From assembly GCA_947449765.1 (NCBI GenBank), contig CANFSP010000005.1, positions 62,001 through 126,000 of the forward strand: a stretch of 64,000 bases of DNA. The letters are read 5' to 3'. This document shows positions 58,783 to 64,000 of this stretch, piece after piece. Numbering within the stretch: the stretch's first letter is position 1; every line of letters begins with the position of its first letter. The DNA comes from Actinomycetota bacterium. Lineage in GTDB: Bacteria; Actinomycetota; Actinomycetes; Actinomycetales; Microbacteriaceae. Both the position numbers and the translations under genes were made by a program. The notes under the pieces are model-generated. The model was not told the DNA's origin, ran no database searches, and saw nothing but the letters and a program-made list of their open reading frames with translations.

Positions 58783-59688
58783 CTACTGAACTTTGCCGAA
58801 GAGGCGCGCGATTCGCGAGACCACCTGTGGGGTGAGGAGCATCCAGACGGCCATGACGAGATCGAGTGCGAGGAACGCGAGGATGAGGCCGACCCATCCC
58901 TCGCCGTCGTTTCCGGCAAACATCATGTTGAGATTGCGCAGGATTCCCGTGCTCACCACGAGGAAGACGTGGAAGACGACAAACACGAGAAAGTACACCA
59001 GAGTCGCGTTGTGCACCCAGCGCACCGGGCGCTCGGGTACGGCGCGAATCCAGCTCTCTCGTGCCGGCCAGGCGTTCGAGAGACGCACTCCCGTCAGTAT
59101 CGCAATTGGCGCGGCAACGAACACGGTGACGAAATAGGCGAGCAGCTGGATGCTGTTATACGTAACCCACGCGTTCTCCGTGGGCCAGTCGAGTGCGAGG
59201 TACTGGAGAGCGGCGCTCGCAGCGTTCGGCAGAACATCCCACGATGTCGGCACGATGCGCAACCACTGCCCCGTGGTAAACAACAGCACGATATAGAGGA
59301 TGCCGTTGAGCACCCACAGCACATCGACGCTCAAGTGAGTCCACACGTGGATGCTCATGCGGCGCGGTAGGTTGCTCGTGCGAATCAGGCCCGTGTTGCG
59401 CCGCGTGAAGAAAAACGGCGGTCGCTTCTTGGAACGAATCGAGAGGGCGGTTCGCACGATGAGCGCGAGAAACATGATGTTGAGAAAATGTTGCCAATTG
59501 AGCCACGCCGGAAAGCCGGTTGGTGCGTTGGCGACGCGGACCACGCCGGGATAGGTCGCGACAAAGTCGACGACGGCCGGAAGGGTGATCACCCACCGGG
59601 CGATGAGAATTAACGCTCCAAGGCCGACGAGTGAGCCGATGAGAATCAGCATGCGTCGACGAGTTATCACCCTGACGAGACTACCCAA
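58783..59688 (-). CDS. Cytochrome b/b6-like membrane protein
   Basis: This 301-residue protein has about six membrane helices. Histidines in WQHFLN, SIHVWTHL, WVHN and VFHVFLV have the spacing of heme ligands of cytochrome b561 / hydrogenase cytochrome b subunits. Family members often serve molybdopterin oxidoreductases, but no such partner is near. The start is a TTG at 59688; a later ATG at 59652 is possible. It probably forms a transcription unit with the acyltransferase, inserted between the str and S10 operons. Confidence 0.75.
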   Translation of the reverse strand: MGSLVRVITRRRMLILIGSLVGLGALILIARWVITLPAVVDFVATYPGVVRVANAPTGFPAWLNWQHFLNIMFLALIVRTALSIRSKKRPPFFFTRRNTGLIRTSNLPRRMSIHVWTHLSVDVLWVLNGILYIVLLFTTGQWLRIVPTSWDVLPNAASAALQYLALDWPTENAWVTYNSIQLLAYFVTVFVAAPIAILTGVRLSNAWPARESWIRAVPERPVRWVHNATLVYFLVFVVFHVFLVVSTGILRNLNMMFAGNDGEGWVGLILAFLALDLVMAVWMLLTPQVVSRIARLFGKVQ

Positions 59689-59740
59689 ACATCACCCCTA
59701 GGCGTGCGTTGCATCGAGTGTCTCGTGTGGGTTAACGACG

Positions 59741-59768
59741 AAGGGGCCGGGCTTTCGCCCGACCCCTT
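59741..59768 (-). terminator. Terminator hairpin after tuf
   Basis: Read on the minus strand: AAGGGGTCGGGC, tetraloop GAAA, GCCCGGCCCCTT. This is a 12-pair stem with one G-U pair, 17 bases past the tuf stop. It should close the str operon and separate it from the two inserted genes. Confidence 0.75.
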
Positions 59769-59785
59769 GCGACAAGTAACCGAAA

Positions 59786-60979
59786 TTACTTGATGATCTT
59801 GGTAACCGTTCCGGCACCCACGGTGCGTCCACCCTCACGGATGGCGAAGCCGAGGCCCTCTTCCATGGCGATGGGCTGGATCAGCTCAACGGTCATGTCA
59901 GTGGTGTCGCCGGGCATAACCATCTCCTTGCCAGCAGGCAGGGTGATGACGCCGGTGACGTCGGTGGTGCGGAAGTAGAACTGCGGACGGTAGTTGCCGT
60001 AGAACGGGTTGTGACGTCCACCTTCTTCTTTGGAAAGGATGTAGGCGGTGCCTTCGAAGTTGGTGTGCGGGGTAACCGAACCAGGCTTCACGACAACCTG
60101 TCCACGCTCAACGTCTTCACGCTTGGTACCGCGGAGCAGCAGACCACAGTTCTCGCCGGCCCATGCCTCGTCGAGCTGCTTGTGGAACATCTCGATACCG
60201 GTAACGGTGGTCTTCTGGGTCGGGCGAATTCCGACGATCTCAACTTCGGAGTTGATGGCCAGGGTGCCACGCTCGGCGCGACCGGTAACAACCGTTCCAC
60301 GACCGGTGATGGTGAACACGTCCTCGATCGGCATGAGGAACGGCTTGTCCTTGTCACGCACGGGGTCGGGAACGGAGTTGTCGACAGCGTCCATGAGGTC
60401 GAGGATGGACTGCGTCCACTTCTCGTCACCCTCAAGAGCCTTGAGGCCCGAAACGCGAACGACCGGAGCGTTGTCGCCGTCGAAGCCCTGGCTCGAGAGG
60501 AGCTCACGAACTTCGAGCTCAACGAGCTCGAGGATTTCTTCGTCGTCAACCATGTCGGACTTGTTCAACGCGACAAGGAGGTAAGGAACACCAACCTGCT
60601 TGGCGAGAAGAACGTGCTCGCGGGTCTGAGCCATCGGGCCGTCAGTTGCGGCAACCACGAGGATTGCGCCGTCCATCTGAGCAGCACCGGTGATCATGTT
60701 CTTGATGTAGTCGGCGTGGCCGGGAGCGTCAACGTGTGCGTAGTGACGCTTGGGGGTCTCGTACTCAACGTGCGAGATGTTGATGGTAATACCGCGCTGA
60801 CGCTCTTCGGGAGCCGAGTCGATCGACGCGAAGTCGCGCTGAACGTTGGTTGCCGAAGGGTACTTGTCAGCGAGAACCTTCGAGATGGCGGCGGTAAGAG
60901 TGGTCTTACCGTGGTCAACGTGACCGATGGTTCCGATGTTTACGTGCGGTTTTGACCGCTCGAATTTGGCCTTAGCCAC
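59786..60979 (-). CDS. tuf: Elongation factor Tu
   Basis: The 397-residue EF-Tu carries aminoacyl-tRNA to the ribosome. GTPase motifs [16 protein letters not shown] and NKSD are present, as well as the ECtRNA-binding domains 2 and 3. The start is GTG after AGGAGG. It follows fusA by 82 bases and ends in a strong hairpin. Confidence 0.99.
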   Translation of the reverse strand: MAKAKFERSKPHVNIGTIGHVDHGKTTLTAAISKVLADKYPSATNVQRDFASIDSAPEERQRGITINISHVEYETPKRHYAHVDAPGHADYIKNMITGAAQMDGAILVVAATDGPMAQTREHVLLAKQVGVPYLLVALNKSDMVDDEEILELVELEVRELLSSQGFDGDNAPVVRVSGLKALEGDEKWTQSILDLMDAVDNSVPDPVRDKDKPFLMPIEDVFTITGRGTVVTGRAERGTLAINSEVEIVGIRPTQKTTVTGIEMFHKQLDEAWAGENCGLLLRGTKREDVERGQVVVKPGSVTPHTNFEGTAYILSKEEGGRHNPFYGNYRPQFYFRTTDVTGVITLPAGKEMVMPGDTTDMTVELIQPIAMEEGLGFAIREGGRTVGAGTVTKIIK

Positions 60980-61061
60980 TTGGTCCTCCTAGGACATTCG
61001 AGTAATTGCCGGCTGGCAACTACAGGGGTGGATTTATTTTATGTGACTCACAAGGAGCGAA

Positions 61062-63179
61062 TTACTCGCCCTTGTTTTTCTGGACGATCTCGTCGGCGAC
61101 AGCCTTCGGGACCTCGGCGTAGCTGTCGAAGGTCATCGAGTACACCGCGCGACCTGAGGTCTTCGACCGCAGATCACCGACGTATCCGAACATTTCCGAC
61201 AGCGGCACCAGGGCGCGAACAACTTTCACGCCCGTTGCATCTTCCATGGACTGAATTTGTCCACGGCGAGAGTTGAGGTCACCGATAACGTCACCCATGT
61301 ACTCCTCGGGAGTACGAACTTCAACGGCCATGAGTGGCTCGAGAAGAACGGGGTCAGCCTTTCGGGCCGCCTCCTTGAAGGCCATAGAGCCTGCAAGCTT
61401 GAACGCCATTTCTGACGAGTCAACATCGTGGTACGCGCCATCGAGCAGGATGCCCTTGACGCCCACCATCGGGTAACCGGCGAGAATACCGACTGCCATA
61501 GCAGCCTGCATACCAGCGTCAACCGAAGGAATGTATTCGCGGGGAACGCGACCACCGGTGACTTTGTTCTCGAATTCGTAGGTCTTGTCTGCCGTCACCT
61601 GGAGCGGCTCAAGCGAGATCTGCACCTTGGCGAACTGACCGGATCCACCGGTCTGCTTCTTGTGGGTGTAGTCGTGCTTGTCGACGATGCGACGGATGGT
61701 CTCACGGTAGGCAACCTGCGGCTTACCCACGTTGGCCTCAACGTTGAATTCACGACGCATGCGGTCAACGAGGATGTCGAGGTGAAGCTCACCCATTCCC
61801 GAAATGACGGTTTGACCGGTCTCCTGATCTTGCTCAACCCGGAATGTCGGGTCTTCTTCAGCGAGCTTCTGAATCGCGGTACCGAGCTTCTCTTGGTCGG
61901 CCTTGGTCTTGGGCTCAATGGCGACCGAGATAACCGGCTCGGGGAACGTCATCGACTCGAGCACAACCTGGTTGTCGAGGTCGCAGAGCGTGTCACCCGT
62001 GGTGGTGTCTTTGAGACCGATCACCGCGTAGATGTGACCCGCGGTCATGTTCTCAACCGGGTTCTCTTTGTTGGCGTGCATCTGGAAAATCTTTCCGATG
62101 CGCTCCTTCTTGCCCTTGGTTGCGTTGGCGACCTGCGCACCCGAGTCAACCTGACCGGAGTACACGCGCACGTAGGTCAGACGACCGAAGAACGGGTGAA
62201 CCGCAATCTTGAACGCGAGACCGGAGAAGGGGTCGGTTGCCACGGGGTGACGCTCGATGACCTTTTCTTCGTCGCGGATGTCGTGACCCTGCGTGGCAGG
62301 AACATCGAGCGGGCTGGGGAGGTAGTCCACAACGGCGTCAAGCATCGGCTGAACGCCGCGGTTCTTGAAGGCTGAACCACACAGGACGGGGTAAATCTCC
62401 GAGGCGATGGTCATCTTGCGAATGGCCTTCTTGATCTCGTCGACCGAGAACTGGTCGTCACCCTCGAGGTAGCGCTCGAGCAGCTCGTCGTCACCTTCGG
62501 CAACGGTTTCGATCAGCTTGGCACGGTACTCGTTGGCCTTGTCGACGAGGTCAGCCGGGATCTCTTCGATCTCGTACTTGGCACCCATCTGCACGTCACC
62601 CTTGGAGTCTCCACGCCAGGTCAATGCACGCATCTCCACGAGGTCAACAACACCCTCAAAGGTGTTCTCGAATCCGATGGGAAGCTGGATGACCAGCGGA
62701 CGAGCACCCAGACGATTGATGATCGTGTCTACCGTGAAGTAGAAGTCCGCGCCGAGCTTGTCCATCTTGTTGACGAAGCAGATGCGAGGAACGTCGTACT
62801 TGTCGGCCTGACGCCATACAGTCTCCGACTGTGGCTCAACACCCTCTTTACCGTCGAACACAGCGACAGCACCATCAAGAACGCGGAGCGAGCGCTCCAC
62901 CTCAACGGTGAAGTCAACGTGACCGGGGGTGTCGATGATGTTGATCTGGTTCTTGTTCCAGAAGCAGGTGGTAGCAGCGGAGGTAATGGTGATACCGCGC
63001 TCCTGCTCCTGCGCCATCCAGTCCATCGTGGCAGCGCCATCGTGAACCTCACCGATCTTGTGCGTGATACCTGTGTAGAACAGGATGCGCTCGGTGGTGG
63101 TGGTCTTACCGGCATCGATGTGCGCCATGATGCCGATGTTGCGGACCTTCTTGAGGTCAGTCAACACGTCTTGTGCCAC
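61062..63179 (-). CDS. fusA: Elongation factor G
   Basis: The 705-residue EF-G has G1 [10 protein letters not shown]3 DTPGHVDF and G4 NKMD, then domains II-V with the domain IV segment that enters the A site. It drives translocation and, with RRF, ribosome recycling. The start is GTG. It follows rpsG by 55 bases. Confidence 0.99.
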   Translation of the reverse strand: MAQDVLTDLKKVRNIGIMAHIDAGKTTTTERILFYTGITHKIGEVHDGAATMDWMAQEQERGITITSAATTCFWNKNQINIIDTPGHVDFTVEVERSLRVLDGAVAVFDGKEGVEPQSETVWRQADKYDVPRICFVNKMDKLGADFYFTVDTIINRLGARPLVIQLPIGFENTFEGVVDLVEMRALTWRGDSKGDVQMGAKYEIEEIPADLVDKANEYRAKLIETVAEGDDELLERYLEGDDQFSVDEIKKAIRKMTIASEIYPVLCGSAFKNRGVQPMLDAVVDYLPSPLDVPATQGHDIRDEEKVIERHPVATDPFSGLAFKIAVHPFFGRLTYVRVYSGQVDSGAQVANATKGKKERIGKIFQMHANKENPVENMTAGHIYAVIGLKDTTTGDTLCDLDNQVVLESMTFPEPVISVAIEPKTKADQEKLGTAIQKLAEEDPTFRVEQDQETGQTVISGMGELHLDILVDRMRREFNVEANVGKPQVAYRETIRRIVDKHDYTHKKQTGGSGQFAKVQISLEPLQVTADKTYEFENKVTGGRVPREYIPSVDAGMQAAMAVGILAGYPMVGVKGILLDGAYHDVDSSEMAFKLAGSMAFKEAARKADPVLLEPLMAVEVRTPEEYMGDVIGDLNSRRGQIQSMEDATGVKVVRALVPLSEMFGYVGDLRSKTSGRAVYSMTFDSYAEVPKAVADEIVQKNKGE

Positions 63180-63234
63180 GAGTAGTCCTTAGGTTTCGAA
63201 TGCGAAATTGAGTATTGAGTTGGGATGCTCGTGA

Positions 63235-63705
63235 CTACCAGCGGTAGTGAGCGAAGGCCTTGTTAGACTCGGCCATCTTGTGGGTGTCTTCACGACGCTT
63301 AACTGCAGCGCCGAGACCGTTCGAGGCGTCGAGGATTTCGTTCATGAGACGCTCGGTCATCGTCTTTTCGCGACGAGCCTTTGCGTAGCTGGTCAGCCAA
63401 CGCAGAGCGAGCGTGTTCGCACGACCCGGCTTGACCTCAACGGGAACCTGGTAGGTCGAACCACCGACACGACGTGAACGCACCTCAAGGGTGGGGCGCA
63501 CGTTGTCGAGCGCCTTCTTGAGCGTGACAACAGCGTCGGAACCGGTCTTAGCCGTGACACCTTCGAGCGCGCCGTAAACAATGCGCTCTGCGAGGCCTTT
63601 TTTGCCGTCGAGGAGGATCTTGTTCACCAGCTGGGTGACAATCGGGGCGCCGTATACCGGGTCGGCAACAACGGGGCGCTTGGGAGCTGGGCCTTTACGT
63701 GGCAT
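63235..63705 (-). CDS. rpsG: 30S ribosomal protein S7
   Basis: The 156-residue S7 starts with the actinobacterial [16 protein letters not shown] and ends [13 protein letters not shown]. It nucleates the 30S head. Its ATG shares a base with the rpsL stop. Confidence 0.98.
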   Translation of the reverse strand: MPRKGPAPKRPVVADPVYGAPIVTQLVNKILLDGKKGLAERIVYGALEGVTAKTGSDAVVTLKKALDNVRPTLEVRSRRVGGSTYQVPVEVKPGRANTLALRWLTSYAKARREKTMTERLMNEILDASNGLGAAVKRREDTHKMAESNKAFAHYRW

Positions 63706-64000
63706 TACTTCTTCTCCATCTTCGCTCCGTAGCGGCTACGAGCCTGCTTACGGTTTTTGACGGCCTGAGTGTCGAGTGCGCCACGGATGATCTTGTAGCG
63801 AACACCGGGGAGGTCTTTCACACGACCACCGCGAACGAGAACCATCGAGTGCTCCTGGAGGTTGTGGCCTTCACCGGGGATGTAGGCGGTAACTTCGGTG
63901 CCGTTGCTGAGCTTGACACGAGCAACCTTGCGAAGAGCCGAGTTCGGCTTCTTGGGGGTAGTGGTGTACACACGGGTGCACACGCCACGCTGCTGAGGGT
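63705..64000 (-). CDS. rpsL: 30S ribosomal protein S12 (N-terminus beyond the window)
   Basis: The gene runs off the right edge; the last part of the window still reads [25 protein letters not shown] in frame, around the known PKKPNSA motif. The decoding-centre residues are intact: Lys in TPKKPN and Lys/Pro in [11 protein letters not shown], both wild type for streptomycin response in the visible part. About 99 of roughly 124 residues are present. Confidence 0.97.
   Translation of the reverse strand, partial: PQQRGVCTRVYTTTPKKPNSALRKVARVKLSNGTEVTAYIPGEGHNLQEHSMVLVRGGRVKDLPGVRYKIIRGALDTQAVKNRKQARSRYGAKMEKK

Overview
The window looks like a chromosome segment from a high-GC actinobacterium of the order Micrococcales, most likely the family Microbacteriaceae. 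The pointers are GuaB3 next to GuaB, a CIRCE-controlled lone groES, a short-lid adenylate kinase, the gene order glmM - coaA - glmS - acpS - alr - tsaE/tsaB/rimI/tsaD, and a merged S10-spc-alpha ribosomal region with alanine-rich protein extensions. Species cannot be named from the sequence. No rRNA, tRNA, CRISPR array or insertion sequence was seen.

Left part (1-16.2 kb), mostly accessory. A Bax-inhibitor-like membrane protein is followed by a minus-strand sugar operon: binding lipoprotein, permease, single-domain ATPase, two ketose 3-epimerases in tandem and a P-loop kinase. It is divergent from a ROK regulator and resembles the rhizobial frcBCAK fructose system with epimerases added. Next come an SdpI-like protein, the remnant of an HNH endonuclease, and a RelBE/StbDE-type toxin-antitoxin pair whose operator palindrome lies over its own -10 box. 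After guaA and a DUF3817 protein lies a cassette for aldoxime and nitrile metabolism: AraC-type regulator, nitrilase, heme aldoxime dehydratase, an acyl-CoA-dehydrogenase-fold flavoprotein that carries the Asp/Arg pair of nitroalkane oxidase, and a metallo-hydrolase. A block of 22-bp palindromic repeats ends this cassette.

Middle part (16.2-33.2 kb), largely housekeeping: SURF1, GlpD, GuaB3 and GuaB (purine and respiratory functions), a RarD transporter, a structured repeat region, groES, a THUMP-like methyltransferase, three small membrane proteins, then a tightly packed operon for the tRNA t6A modification (TsaE, TsaB, TsaD), RimI, alanine racemase, AcpS and GlmS, with coaA divergent from it.

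A short accessory stretch (33.2-36.7 kb) holds a sortase-anchored surface protein and a two-component system whose kinase has two separate membrane blocks. Beyond glmM (36.8 kb) the rest of the window is the translation superoperon read on the minus strand: rpsL-rpsG-fusA-tuf, then rpsJ through rplQ with secY, adk, map, infA and rpmJ, then truA, rplM-rpsI and glmM. Two non-ribosomal genes, an O-acyltransferase with an SGNH domain and a cytochrome-b-like membrane protein, sit between tuf and rpsJ. L15 and L17 carry long low-complexity tails of opposite charge. rpsN and rpsD are absent from their frequent positions.
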